Shown here: positions 17,504-27,256 of the stretch, in pieces
How positions within the stretch are numbered: the first letter of the stretch is position 1
Layout of the letters: every line of letters starts with the position of its first letter
Assembly: GCA_902551985.1 (NCBI GenBank)
Contig: CACDFI010000002.1
Location: 156,816-220,815, forward strand
Source of the DNA: an uncultured Pelagibacteraceae bacterium
GTDB taxonomy: Bacteria > Pseudomonadota > Alphaproteobacteria > Pelagibacterales > Pelagibacteraceae
Reading direction: 5' to 3'
DNA: 64,000 nucleotides
The notes under the pieces: generated by a model
Databases searched by the model: none
The model's input: only the letters and a program-made list of their open reading frames with translations
Told to the model about the DNA's origin: nothing
Made by a program: the position numbers and the translations under genes

Positions 17504-18838
17504 TCAAGCTGCTTTCATGTTTTTATGTGCTGAACCAAATAAAGAATTCTGATTACTTGTTTTAATTTTGACTTTAACAATTTTACCAATTTGACTTTCA
17601 TCTGCTTCAAATATCACAGGTGAGATATACTTATTTCTTCCAAAATATTTGTTTTGTTTTTCTATTTTATTTTCGACAAGCACATCGATAATTTGACTTT
17701 CCATTGATTTATTAATTTCTTTCTGATTTTTAAATAAACTATCCTGAATTAATGTTAGTCTTTTTTTAGCAGTTTTTCTTTCAATCATTTGCAATGTTGA
17801 TGCTTTTGTTCCAGGTCTTGGGCTAAAAATGAATGAAAAAGAATTAATAAATTTGATTTTTTTTATTAAGTCATATGTTTCCTCAAAATCTTTTTGAGTT
17901 TCACCTGGATAACCAATAATAAAATCACTTGAAAACTCTATATCTTTATTAATTTTTTTTAATCTTTCATAAATATTTAAATAATCGTCCACAGTATGTT
18001 TTCTGTTCATTAATTCTAGCATCCTATTAGATCCGCTTTGGATAGGTAAGTGTACAAATGGCATTAACTTTTTACTAGATGAATAACAATCAATTAAGTC
18101 ATCAGTCATATCTCTAGGGTGTGAGGTTGTATATCTTATTCTTTCTAACTCTGAATATTGATTTAAATAATTAATTAAATTAGAGAGTCTATATTCTTTA
18201 GAATTTTGTAAATATGAATAGGCATTAACATTCTGACCCAGTAAAGTTATTTCCTTTACACCATTTTTTAATAACTGTTCTGCTTCTGATATTATTTTAA
18301 AAAATGGTCTGGAATATTCTGGGCCTCTTGTGAAAGGAACTACGCAAAAATGACAAAACTTATCACATCCCTCTTGAATTGTAAGAAAAGAGGATATTTT
18401 ATTATTTTCATTTTTAATCTGATCAAAGTATCCAAATTTTGAAATAGTATCAAATTCAGTTTCCTCTTGTTTTAAATTTGTAATATGTTTTTTTAATACA
18501 TCATTTACTTTATGATATGATTGTGGACCGAGCATAATATCTATGTAGGGTTCTCTCTTAACCATTTCTTCGTTTTCAGCCTGAGCAACACACCCTGCTA
18601 TAACCATTATAGGTTTTTTTTTATCTCTATATAATTTTTTGACTCTTCCAATTTCGTGGTAAACTTTCTCTTTTGCTTTATCACGAATATGACAGGTGTT
18701 TAAAATATAACAATCTGCACTTGACTGATCCTCAGTTTTAATAAAACCTAATTTTTTGACAGAGTCATATATTCTGTTAGAGTCATACTCATTCATCTGA
18801 CAGCCAAAAGTTTTAATGTAGATTTTTTTTTCTAACAT
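17504..18838 (-). CDS. miaB: tRNA-2-methylthio-N6-dimethylallyladenosine synthase MiaB
   Basis: MiaB is a radical-SAM methylthiotransferase acting on A37 of tRNAs that read UNN codons. Cys13, Cys49 and Cys83 in the N-terminal UPF0004 domain hold the auxiliary cluster; Cys158, Cys162 and Cys165 (GCDKFCHFC) hold the SAM cluster. A C-terminal TRAM domain occupies about 375-437. The fingerprint VPFTRGPEYSRP separates MiaB from RimO. Gene order fur-miaB-phoH agrees with other alphaproteobacteria. Confidence 0.97.
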   Translation of the reverse strand: MLEKKIYIKTFGCQMNEYDSNRIYDSVKKLGFIKTEDQSSADCYILNTCHIRDKAKEKVYHEIGRVKKLYRDKKKPIMVIAGCVAQAENEEMVKREPYIDIMLGPQSYHKVNDVLKKHITNLKQEETEFDTISKFGYFDQIKNENNKISSFLTIQEGCDKFCHFCVVPFTRGPEYSRPFFKIISEAEQLLKNGVKEITLLGQNVNAYSYLQNSKEYRLSNLINYLNQYSELERIRYTTSHPRDMTDDLIDCYSSSKKLMPFVHLPIQSGSNRMLELMNRKHTVDDYLNIYERLKKINKDIEFSSDFIIGYPGETQKDFEETYDLIKKIKFINSFSFIFSPRPGTKASTLQMIERKTAKKRLTLIQDSLFKNQKEINKSMESQIIDVLVENKIEKQNKYFGRNKYISPVIFEADESQIGKIVKVKIKTSNQNSLFGSAHKNMKAA

Positions 18839-18875
18839 TTGTAATTTTAAATTAGAATTTTGTAGGGTTTGGCAT

Positions 18876-19301
18876 TTATTTTTTTTTTACTCCATATAAC
18901 TCTAATTTGTGATCTACAAGTTTATATCCATATTTTTCCGCAACTTTTCTTTGCAATTTTTCTATTTCTTCATCCACGAATTCAATAATCTCTCCAGATT
19001 TAATATCAATGAGATGATCATGGTGGCTTTCCACTATTGTTTCATATCTTGCTTTTCCACCCTTAAAATCATGTTTAGTAAGTATTCCAGATTCTTCAAA
19101 AAGCTTAACTGTTCTATAAACAGTAGCAATACTTATTTTAGAATCTAATTTAGAAACTCTTTTATATAATTCATCAACATCAGGGTGATCAGATTCTCCG
19201 TAAACCTCTTTTGATTCAGATAAGACTTTAGCAATTATCTTTCGCTGATCAGTAAGTTTTACACCTTTTTTTTGACAGATTTGTTCTATGGTTTCAGACA
19301 T
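18876..19301 (-). CDS. fur: Fur-family ferric uptake/metal regulator
   Basis: A second Fur-superfamily protein (141 residues) with a winged helix at residues 15-85 (ISIATVYRTVKLFEESGI) and a metal-binding C-terminal domain with HHDH (residues 93-96) and later His residues. The CxxC zinc pairs of gammaproteobacterial Fur are absent, as is common in alphaproteobacterial Fur/Mur. Its position before miaB matches the canonical fur locus in Rhizobiales, so iron or manganese control is likely. It differs from the irr-like protein at 3.1-3.5 kb in lacking the extended HHHH motif. Confidence 0.88.
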   Translation of the reverse strand: MSETIEQICQKKGVKLTDQRKIIAKVLSESKEVYGESDHPDVDELYKRVSKLDSKISIATVYRTVKLFEESGILTKHDFKGGKARYETIVESHHDHLIDIKSGEIIEFVDEEIEKLQRKVAEKYGYKLVDHKLELYGVKKK

Positions 19302-19309
19302 AATTTATT

Positions 19310-19687
19310 TTAACTCGAGTATATAGGTTTTATCAAACTATTAATTGATTTTTTTTTTTCATTTAATTTAACTAAATTTTTATAATTTTTATTTATCAAA
19401 TCATTAGATTTAAAACCAATTAAAATAGCTTTATTTGATAAAGTTAATGCTTTTGCTATTGATAATGAGATTCTAAGAGAAGTAAATTTTCCTGGTCCTA
19501 AATTCACATAAATTCTATCTAAATCACTAATTTTTATTTTTGTTTTATTAAAAAAATTCAGAATTAGTTTCATAAAGTTGTCAAAGTTTTCTCTACTGTT
19601 TATATGTATGGTGGTATATGATTGTTTCTCAGCAACAATGGCGAAAACAATTTTTTCATTAGCAGCATCAATTATAAAATTAATCAT
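19310..19687 (-). CDS. tsaB: short TsaB-like protein (t6A biosynthesis), truncated
   Basis: The N-terminus (MINFIIDAANEKIVFAI) and the GPGKFTSLRISLSIAKAL segment match TsaB, the partner that activates TsaD in making threonylcarbamoyl-A37 of tRNA. The start is the ATG at 19687, where homology begins; the open frame continues further upstream but is not needed. At 125 residues it is about half the normal 200-230, ending after the first ASKHA-type subdomain. The rest of the space is taken by fur 8 nt later. The subdomain that contacts TsaD is mostly kept, so it may still function; loss of function is the alternative. Its 5' end overlaps the divergent deacetylase gene. Confidence 0.7.
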   Translation of the reverse strand: MINFIIDAANEKIVFAIVAEKQSYTTIHINSRENFDNFMKLILNFFNKTKIKISDLDRIYVNLGPGKFTSLRISLSIAKALTLSNKAILIGFKSNDLINKNYKNLVKLNEKKKSINSLIKPIYSS

Positions 19688-20687
19688 TTTTTTTCTTTTT
19701 TTTTTAAATGCTAATGCTGATACTGTAAACAAAAAATATAATCATGATGAAAAGGGTATATTAGCTATAATGTATCATAGATTTGGGGAGAATAAATACC
19801 CTTCAACAAATATAAAACTTGATGCATTCAAAAAGCATATAAATTTAATAAAAGAGGATAAACTTGAATTTTTAAATCCAAAAGATTTTGACCGTGAGTT
19901 CAATAAGGTCAGTAAAGAAAAAAAAATTTTACTAACCATTGATGATGCTTTTTCATCTTTTTATTTGAATGCATGGCCAATTCTTAAAGAAGAAAAAATT
20001 CCATTTATTTTATTTGTATCAACTGAGACTGTTGGCAAAAACGGCTATATGAGTTGGGATGAAATTATTAAGATTTCAAAACATGAATTTGTAACAATAG
20101 GTAATCACTCTCATTCTCATGAATATTTACTAAAATACAAATTTGAAGATTTTAAGAAAGATATTGATCAGTCTGTTAAAATTTTTAAAAATAAACTTAA
20201 ATTTAAACCTAATTTTTTTTCATATCCCTTCGGGGAATATAGCTTAGAACATAAAAAATATATTGCTAGTAAATTTGATTATGCTTTTGGACAACATTCA
20301 GGTGTTATAGATTTGAATAAAGATAAATATGAACTTCCAAGATTTCCGATAAATGAAAAATATGGAGATTTAGAAAGATTTAAATTTTTAATTAAACTTT
20401 TACCAATTCAATATAAAACACTTTTACCAGAAAATAAATTATTAAACGATAACAATAATCCGCCTGCCATTATTATTGAGTTTTTTGAAACACAAAAAAA
20501 TCTAAATTTGATTAATTGTTTTTCAAACGAGGGTGGTGCTTGGAAAAATTCTAAATTAAAATTTTCTGAAAATAAAATTGAGATTTTATTAACAGAAAAA
20601 TTTTTACCAAGAAGAGGTAGAGTAAATTGCTCAATGAAAGATAATGATGGTTGGCGATGGTTTGGCACACAATTTACACTTAATTAA
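19638..20687 (+). CDS. exported polysaccharide deacetylase family protein
   Basis: A NodB-like carbohydrate esterase. After an N-terminal hydrophobic signal (residues 12-27, ending near NANA), the domain shows YHRFGE, the metal aspartates in LTIDDAFSSF and the HSHSH motif in GNHSHSHEY. Such enzymes deacetylate peptidoglycan or other envelope glycans in the periplasm. The best start is the ATG at 19638; this puts the first 50 nt inside the divergent tsaB gene. The C-terminal 100 residues do not match the core domain and are of unknown role. It shares its stop with the convergent glucosaminidase gene through TTAA. Confidence 0.85.
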   Translation: MAKTIFSLAASIIKLIIFFLFFLNANADTVNKKYNHDEKGILAIMYHRFGENKYPSTNIKLDAFKKHINLIKEDKLEFLNPKDFDREFNKVSKEKKILLTIDDAFSSFYLNAWPILKEEKIPFILFVSTETVGKNGYMSWDEIIKISKHEFVTIGNHSHSHEYLLKYKFEDFKKDIDQSVKIFKNKLKFKPNFFSYPFGEYSLEHKKYIASKFDYAFGQHSGVIDLNKDKYELPRFPINEKYGDLERFKFLIKLLPIQYKTLLPENKLLNDNNNPPAIIIEFFETQKNLNLINCFSNEGGAWKNSKLKFSENKIEILLTEKFLPRRGRVNCSMKDNDGWRWFGTQFTLN

Positions 20688-21760
20688 ATCAAATTTTTCA
20701 TTTTTAAACTTGTTGGTAAAATCTCAACATCGTCAAAATCTATTAAATTATTCTGTTTAATTATTTTTTTTAGAATTTCTGTATATTCTTTTCCAGTTTC
20801 TGCATATTTTTCTAAAAAATTTACAAGTTTTAAACTATCTAATTTTCCATAATTATCTCTTTGGATCGCTCTTTCAATTCTAAATTCTTGATAACTTGAA
20901 TGGGTATTTAAATTTCTTTGGTATGCTCTTACTGATGCTTTGAGTATTTTAAACCTTGCAACTTTATGTTTTTCACCTTTTTCGACATCTAAAGGTTTAA
21001 TGCCTTCCCCAGACCAGGTCCATTGACCGAATAAAGCATTACCCTCTTGTGCAAATCTTGAACTTCCCCACCCTGTTTCTTTTGCTGCTTGTGCTATTGC
21101 TAATGAAACTGGAATCTCATCCATTCTAATCTTAAGTTTTGATAAATCGTTATTTTTTATACCATACTGTTTAAATTTTAAATTAAGCCAAGTCTTGTCA
21201 CGCTCAGTTGTATTGTTTTGATTTAAAATTTCGAAAAGTTTTTTTCTATCAAATCTAATTTTTAGATTTTCCTCAATGATCAAAGGTAAAACAATCTGAA
21301 TGAATAATTTTTTTCTTTTTTTTGGACTTTCTATATTTTTTAACTCTTTTGGAAGTCTGGTAAGTTGGTTTCCAGAATTGACTAATTTTGTTTCTTTGAC
21401 TTTTTCAAGATTATATCCATTATCTTTGAACAACTCCTCGATAGTTGATGCACTCAAACGTTGTGGGTCTTTATCCTCCTCATTTTTTCCAAATACTTCT
21501 ATATCTTCAAAAATATTCCAACTAAATCTTTCTTTCAGAGAATTATTTAGAGTTTTATTTTTTTTTTGTTTATCTAGAATTTCATCAAAATTTTGTTTTG
21601 ATGAATTAAATACAACCTCATTTGGTTTAAAACTATTTTTTATGAAGTTTATAGAGTTTGGCAAAATTGAGAATGTAAATATTAAAACAAAACTTAGTAG
21701 CAATGTTTTAAAGAAATTTAAATTCCCATCATCTAATTTACTAAATTTTTTTTTTGACAT
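20684..21760 (-). CDS. membrane-anchored glucosaminidase (Bax/FlgJ-like)
   Basis: A single N-terminal membrane segment (about residues 17-36) anchors a periplasmic protein. The C-terminal 160 residues form a glucosaminidase domain: PVSLAIAQAAKETGWGSSRFA with the likely catalytic Glu, then NALFGQWTW, and VRAYQRNLNTH. This is the pattern of E. coli Bax. The domain hydrolyses N-acetylglucosaminyl bonds in peptidoglycan. The linker from 40 to 170 is Lys/Glu-rich and probably extended. It converges on the deacetylase with a 4-nt stop overlap; both genes act on cell-wall glycans. Confidence 0.85.
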   Translation of the reverse strand: MSKKKFSKLDDGNLNFFKTLLLSFVLIFTFSILPNSINFIKNSFKPNEVVFNSSKQNFDEILDKQKKNKTLNNSLKERFSWNIFEDIEVFGKNEEDKDPQRLSASTIEELFKDNGYNLEKVKETKLVNSGNQLTRLPKELKNIESPKKRKKLFIQIVLPLIIEENLKIRFDRKKLFEILNQNNTTERDKTWLNLKFKQYGIKNNDLSKLKIRMDEIPVSLAIAQAAKETGWGSSRFAQEGNALFGQWTWSGEGIKPLDVEKGEKHKVARFKILKASVRAYQRNLNTHSSYQEFRIERAIQRDNYGKLDSLKLVNFLEKYAETGKEYTEILKKIIKQNNLIDFDDVEILPTSLKMKNLI

Positions 21761-21797
21761 TTTTCTTTGAATTTATTTATAGTAGAAGTTAATGATT

Positions 21798-22340
21798 TTA
21801 TACAGCTAAAACTTCTTTAACTTCAGGGATATAATGACAAAGTAGATTTTGTACCCCCTGTTTTAAAGTTAAAGTTGAAGATGGGCATCCAGAACAGCTT
21901 CCCTTTAATACAACTGTAACTTTCCCATCTTTAAATTCTTTGAATGTTATGTCGCCACCATCTCTTGCAACAGCTGGTCTTATTTTAGTTTCTAATATTT
22001 TGATTATCTTATTTTCAATTTCTCCATAATTTTTGGGGTTATCTAAATCTGTTTTTTTATTAATTATAAATTCATTTCCTTGATCGTAGTACTCATTTAA
22101 ATAACTTATAATTATATGTTTTATATTTTCCCACTGCTCTTCATGAGATTTATTTACTGAAATAAAATCCTCACTTAAAAAAATTCCTGTTACACCATTT
22201 ATTGAAAGAATATGCTTTAATATTGGAATTTCTGTCTGATTTTCGTTTAGGAACTCATAAGGGCCATCATTAGATACTCTTTTACCTGGCAAAAATTTTA
22301 AAGAGTTTGGATTTGGTGTTTCTTGCGTTTGTATGAACAT
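21798..22340 (-). CDS. NifU/Nfu-type Fe-S cluster carrier
   Basis: The 180-residue protein has an N-terminal Nfu_N domain (MFIQTQETPNPNSLKFLPG opening) and a C-terminal NifU domain (about 105-178) with the CxxC cluster site in GSCSGCPSS. Proteins of this form carry [4Fe-4S] clusters from the assembly machinery to target enzymes in the cytosol. It lies alone between the glucosaminidase and trpS on the same strand. Possible clients nearby are MiaB, Nth and the Fe-S subunit at 1.2-2.5 kb; that is inference. Confidence 0.92.
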   Translation of the reverse strand: MFIQTQETPNPNSLKFLPGKRVSNDGPYEFLNENQTEIPILKHILSINGVTGIFLSEDFISVNKSHEEQWENIKHIIISYLNEYYDQGNEFIINKKTDLDNPKNYGEIENKIIKILETKIRPAVARDGGDITFKEFKDGKVTVVLKGSCSGCPSSTLTLKQGVQNLLCHYIPEVKEVLAV

Positions 22341-22379
22341 AACATTTATATAGTCATATTTTTTTATATTTAAAGATTT

Positions 22380-23381
22380 CTAAAAACCAATTATTTTCTT
22401 CATTTCTTTTATCTTTTGTCCTGCAATCTCTTCTGCTTTACTTGCACCCTCCAATAGAATCTTATCCAAATATTCTTTATCATTAGTTAATTTCTTTATT
22501 TCTTTTGTTATAGGAGAAATTTTATTTGATAAAATTTCAGCCAATTGAACCTTTAAATCTGAAAAATTTTTACCTCCAAATTCATTTAAAGTTTCATCCA
22601 AAGTTTGATTTGAAATACTAGAATAAATTCCAAGAAGATTTTGGGCTTCAGGTCTATCTTTTAATTTAATTTCTTCGTTTGGAATAGGATAAGAATCGGT
22701 TTTTGCTTTTTTAATTTTGTTAAGAATTTCGTCTTTGGAGTCTGTTAAATTAATTCTACTAAGATCTGATGGGTCTGATTTGCTCATTTTTTTTAAACCA
22801 TCTTTCAAACTCATTATTCGTGAAAATTTTTTCTTAATCAATGGTTCTGGAACTTTTAAGAAATTTTCACAATTAAAATCTTTGTTAAATTTTTGTGCTA
22901 TATCTCTCGTTAGTTCTAAATGTTGTTTTTGATCTTCCCCAACAGGAACATGGGTAGCATCATAGAGTAATATATCGCTAGCCATTAAAATAGGATAAAT
23001 ATAAAGACCTACAGAAGCTTTTTCCTTATCTTTTCCAGCTTTTTCTTTAAACTGTGTCATTCTATTCAACCAGCCCATTGGAGCCATACAACTTAAAATC
23101 CACGATCCCTCTGCGTGTGCATGAACTTCAGATTGATTAAAAATAATACTTTTGCTTGTGTCAATTCCACTTGCAATAAAAGTTGCAGCTGTTTCACGAA
23201 TGTTATTCTTTAGTTCGTCTTTGTCCTGCTTAACGGTAATTGCATGCAAATCTACAACACAGAATATACACTGATTTTCTTTGTCGTTATTTAATTCAAC
23301 AAAATTTTTAATAGCACCAAGATAGTTACCTAAATGAAGGTTCCCTGTAGGCTGAACACCAGAAAATATTATTTTGGACAT
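22380..23381 (-). CDS. trpS: tryptophanyl-tRNA synthetase
   Basis: Class I synthetase of 333 residues. The HIGH-equivalent is in [12 protein letters not shown] near residue 13 and the KMSKS loop is [10 protein letters not shown] near residue 197. The Rossmann core and helical C-terminal domain are complete. It starts 3 nt after the murJ stop, so the two are co-transcribed, an order seen in other alphaproteobacteria. Confidence 0.97.
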   Translation of the reverse strand: MSKIIFSGVQPTGNLHLGNYLGAIKNFVELNNDKENQCIFCVVDLHAITVKQDKDELKNNIRETAATFIASGIDTSKSIIFNQSEVHAHAEGSWILSCMAPMGWLNRMTQFKEKAGKDKEKASVGLYIYPILMASDILLYDATHVPVGEDQKQHLELTRDIAQKFNKDFNCENFLKVPEPLIKKKFSRIMSLKDGLKKMSKSDPSDLSRINLTDSKDEILNKIKKAKTDSYPIPNEEIKLKDRPEAQNLLGIYSSISNQTLDETLNEFGGKNFSDLKVQLAEILSNKISPITKEIKKLTNDKEYLDKILLEGASKAEEIAGQKIKEMKKIIGF

Positions 23382-23384
23382 TAT

Positions 23385-24914
23385 TTAATACTTTAAATTA
23401 ATATCTGAAATTTTAAAGGCTTTTATAATAATTGAGATTCCGACGTATGAAACGAAGGTAAATAACACAATCAAAATAATATATAAAAATTTCAAACTAT
23501 TTCCATACTCAAAGTATGATGATAGAAAATTTAACAAAAAATAGAAAATTAAGATTGCTATAATATTTGAAAAAATAATTTTTAACATTTGTTTAAGAAA
23601 ATTTGAACTAAATTTGAAGTAGTTTTTATTAATTACAAAAATCAATAAAATAATCCCGTTAAACCATGAGGAGATTGTTGTTGCTATTGGTATTATTATA
23701 AAACCAATCTTGGGAAAAAATATTAAACTTATTAATATATTTAAGATTACTGAAATAAGAGAATACTTAAATGGAGTTTTGGTATCATTTCTTGCAAATA
23801 AAAAAGTTGAAAATATTTTAATCAGTGAGAATGCAGGTAGTCCAAAAGAGAAATAAAACAGGGCTTTTGCAGAGTTAAATACACTTTGTTGATTAAATGA
23901 TCCATATCCAAATAACGAAGAGGTTATTTGTTCTGAACCAACAATAAGAGCTAATGTTGCTGGCAAGCTAAGAAATAAACTTAACTCTAGAGCTTTATTC
24001 TGAAGTTTGATAGTTTTAAAATGATCATTTTTTTTAATATGTCGACTTAAATTTGGAAGTATTACAGTTCCTATCGCAATCCCAGCTATTGCTAAGTTTA
24101 TCTGATAAATTCTATCTGCATAGTATAAATAAGAAACCGCACTTGCCTGAAATGACGCAATAATTGTTCCAACTAGGATATTTATTTGGGTTACACCAGA
24201 TGAAAAAATACTAGGTAAAAGTTTACTAAAAAAAATTTTAACTTTTTCGTTAATTTTAAATTTAAAGCTAATATCTATTTTGAAATATTTTTTTACAAAT
24301 ATTAATAAGAAGATAAATTGAATTAGACCAGCAATAGAGACTGTATAGGATAAATTATAGACTAAATTGTTATTTAAATTATCAGCAAACAACAAACAAA
24401 TTATCAATAATATATTAAGAATTATTGGAGCTGCTGCTGCTGCTGCAAATTTATTATGAGAATTTAGTATTGCTGAAAAAAAAGAAGCCAGACTAATAAA
24501 AAATAGAAACGGAAAAGTAATTCTGGTTAAATTTATAGCAATGTTTAATTTTTCAGTGTCATTTGAAAACCCCGGGGCAATTATTTTAATAAATGATGGC
24601 ATAAAAATTTCAATTATAAGAATTGTGAAGAACAAAACTAAAAATAATAAGTTAAAAATTGTGTTAGCAAATGAGTTTGCATTTTTTTTTCCCTTAACTA
24701 ATTCTGAAGAATATGAAGGAACAAAAGCTGCATTAAAAGTTCCTTCAGAAAATAGTCTTCTAAACGTATTTGGAATTCTAAAGGCTACAAAGAAAGCATC
24801 TGCAAGTGGACCTGATCCAAGATATATTGCTATGAAAAAATCTCTTACGTAACCAAGAACTCTACTTAATAAAACAAATATGCTAAATGTGCTTGTTGAC
24901 TTAATAAGATTCAT
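23385..24914 (-). CDS. murJ: lipid II flippase MurJ
   Basis: MurJ (MviN) moves lipid II across the inner membrane for peptidoglycan synthesis. The 509-residue protein is almost entirely membrane helices, about 14, and shows family signatures near the start: LSRVLGYVRDFFIAIYLG, then DAFFVAFRIPNTFRRLFSEG. It is followed by trpS and is divergent from the malic enzyme gene, with 49 bp between starts. Confidence 0.96.
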   Translation of the reverse strand: MNLIKSTSTFSIFVLLSRVLGYVRDFFIAIYLGSGPLADAFFVAFRIPNTFRRLFSEGTFNAAFVPSYSSELVKGKKNANSFANTIFNLLFLVLFFTILIIEIFMPSFIKIIAPGFSNDTEKLNIAINLTRITFPFLFFISLASFFSAILNSHNKFAAAAAAPIILNILLIICLLFADNLNNNLVYNLSYTVSIAGLIQFIFLLIFVKKYFKIDISFKFKINEKVKIFFSKLLPSIFSSGVTQINILVGTIIASFQASAVSYLYYADRIYQINLAIAGIAIGTVILPNLSRHIKKNDHFKTIKLQNKALELSLFLSLPATLALIVGSEQITSSLFGYGSFNQQSVFNSAKALFYFSFGLPAFSLIKIFSTFLFARNDTKTPFKYSLISVILNILISLIFFPKIGFIIIPIATTISSWFNGIILLIFVINKNYFKFSSNFLKQMLKIIFSNIIAILIFYFLLNFLSSYFEYGNSLKFLYIILIVLFTFVSYVGISIIIKAFKISDINLKY

Positions 24915-24963
24915 AAATCATATTAGTCTTAAATTTAGCTTATTAGTATAAATAATTTAAGAA

Positions 24964-27249
24964 ATGAAAAAAAATAAGATTGAACACTACTCAGATAAAG
25001 AAGCCCTTGAGTTTCATAATTTAAACAAATCTGGAAAGATTGAGATAAATTCATCAAAACCAATGACTTCAAAAAGAGATTTAGCTTTAGCTTATTCACC
25101 TGGAGTGGCAGCACCAGTCAAAGAAATCTATAAGAATTCTGAACTAGCTTACGATTATACAACTAAAGGAAATTTAGTTGCAGTTATAAGTAATGGATCC
25201 GCTATTTTAGGACTAGGTAATTTGGGAGCTATAGCCTCAAAACCTGTGATGGAAGGTAAGGCAGTTTTGTTTAAAAGATTTGCAGATATAGATGCTATTG
25301 ATTTAGAGATTGACAATACAGATCCAAAAGAAATTGTTAACAGTATAAAAAACTTTGCTGTTAGTTTTGGGGGTATTAATCTTGAAGATATCGCTGCTCC
25401 AGAATGTTTTATAATTGAAGAAGAATTAAAAGAAATACTTGATATTCCAGTATTTCATGACGATCAACATGGAACAGCAATTATTACATCTGCTGCATTA
25501 ATTAATTCAATTCACATTACAAAAAAAAAAATTTCCAATATTAAAGTTGTTGTAAATGGTGCAGGAGCCTCAGCGATGGCATGCTCAGATTTATTTATTA
25601 AATTAGGCGTAAAAAAAGAAAATTTAACCATGATAGATAGTAAGGGTGTGATTAACTCTAATAGAAAAGGGTTGAATAAGTGGAAATTAAAATACGCAAA
25701 AAAAACAAAAAACAAAAATTTGAATGATGCGTTAAAAAATGCAGATGTTTTTTTAGGTCTGTCTTCAGCTGGTATACTGAAAAAAGAAATGGTTAAACGA
25801 ATGGCCAAAAATCCAATTATATTTGCCTGCGCTAATCCAGATCCAGAAATATTACCTGAGGATGTCTATAAAGTAAGAAAAGATGCAATCATAGCAACTG
25901 GTAGATCAGATTATCCCAATCAAGTAAATAATTTAATTGGTTTTCCATATATATTCAGAGGTGCTCTTGATGTAAGAGCAAAAACAATAAATGAGGAAAT
26001 GAAAATGGCCGCTGCTAATGCGATTGCAAAATTAGCTAGAGAGAGAGTTCCTGATGAAGTCGCAGCAGCAATGGGAGGAGATCGACCAAAATATGGAAAA
26101 GATTATATTATACCTTCTACATTTGATCCAAGACTAATTAGCGTAATTCCAGTAGCCGTAGCAAAAGCTGCGATGAAAACTCATGTAGCGAGAAAAAAAA
26201 TTGAAAATTTCAGTATATACTCTGATCAATTAAAACAAAGGTTAGATCCCTCGGTAACCATACTTCAAGGAATAAATTCTAAAATTAAGAAAAATCAGAA
26301 AACAGTTGTATTTGCAGATGGTGAGGATGAAAATACTTTAAAAGCTGCAATTGCATTTAAAAACAGTGGTTTAGGAACTCCTATAATTGTTGCAAAAGAA
26401 AACATAGTTAAGCAAAGGTTAAAAGAAATTGGTTATGGAGAAAATTTGAATATTAAAATTGTAAATTCAACGGATAAAAAAATGAGAGACAAATACACAA
26501 AATTTCTCTTTAAAAAAATGCATAGGGATCAAGGTTTACTTGAAAGAGATTGTGATAGGCTGATTAGAAATGACAGGGTTATTTGGGCGTCATGCATGGT
26601 TGAAAGTGGAGATGCGGATGCAATGGTAACAGGAAATACTAGAAGATATTCGCAGTCACTTGAAAAGATAAAAAAAGTTATACCTGCTCGTAAAGGAGAA
26701 ATTATGTTTGGCTTAAACATGGTAGTGAGAAAAGGAAAAACAGTATTTATAGGAGATACATCAGTTAACGAATATCCTTCATCTGAAGAATTAGCTAATA
26801 TAGCAATTTCATCTGCAAGAGTTGTAAGATTGTTTGGAATTGATCCTAAAGTTGCTTTTCTGTCTCATTCAACATTTGGTCAACCAATAACTAGTAGAAC
26901 AAAACATATTAGAGAGGCTGTGGAAATATTAAAAGATAGAAAAGTAAATTTTAAATTTGATGGGGATATGCAACCAGACGTAGCACTTGATGATGAATAT
27001 TCTGATTTATATCCATTTTCAGAAATAGTGGGTAAAGCAAACATTCTAATCATGCCTGGTCAACATAGTGCTGCAATTTCTTATAAAATTATGAAGACTT
27101 TAGGAGACGCAAAAGTAATTGGTCCATTATTAATAGGTCTTGCTCAACCAATAGAAATAGCTCCTTTGAGATCGTCTACGTCTGAAATTTTAAACTTAGC
27201 TTCGGTAGCTGCATATTCAGCAGGAGTTATTGATTATAAAAAAATTTGA
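24964..27249 (+). CDS. maeB: NADP-dependent malic enzyme with phosphotransacetylase-like domain
   Basis: The first 430 residues are a malic enzyme: N-terminal domain with the YSPGVAAP motif, a metal site in HDDQHGTA, and an NAD(P)-binding region (VVNGAGASAMACSDLF). Residues from about 435 to 757 match a phosphate acetyltransferase-like domain. This MaeB fusion is typical of proteobacteria; the C-terminal domain usually regulates by acetyl-CoA binding rather than catalysis. The enzyme converts malate to pyruvate and CO2 with NADPH formation. It stands alone between divergent murJ and the convergent BON lipoprotein. Confidence 0.95.
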   Translation: MKKNKIEHYSDKEALEFHNLNKSGKIEINSSKPMTSKRDLALAYSPGVAAPVKEIYKNSELAYDYTTKGNLVAVISNGSAILGLGNLGAIASKPVMEGKAVLFKRFADIDAIDLEIDNTDPKEIVNSIKNFAVSFGGINLEDIAAPECFIIEEELKEILDIPVFHDDQHGTAIITSAALINSIHITKKKISNIKVVVNGAGASAMACSDLFIKLGVKKENLTMIDSKGVINSNRKGLNKWKLKYAKKTKNKNLNDALKNADVFLGLSSAGILKKEMVKRMAKNPIIFACANPDPEILPEDVYKVRKDAIIATGRSDYPNQVNNLIGFPYIFRGALDVRAKTINEEMKMAAANAIAKLARERVPDEVAAAMGGDRPKYGKDYIIPSTFDPRLISVIPVAVAKAAMKTHVARKKIENFSIYSDQLKQRLDPSVTILQGINSKIKKNQKTVVFADGEDENTLKAAIAFKNSGLGTPIIVAKENIVKQRLKEIGYGENLNIKIVNSTDKKMRDKYTKFLFKKMHRDQGLLERDCDRLIRNDRVIWASCMVESGDADAMVTGNTRRYSQSLEKIKKVIPARKGEIMFGLNMVVRKGKTVFIGDTSVNEYPSSEELANIAISSARVVRLFGIDPKVAFLSHSTFGQPITSRTKHIREAVEILKDRKVNFKFDGDMQPDVALDDEYSDLYPFSEIVGKANILIMPGQHSAAISYKIMKTLGDAKVIGPLLIGLAQPIEIAPLRSSTSEILNLASVAAYSAGVIDYKKI

Positions 27250-27256
27250 ATAAAAG

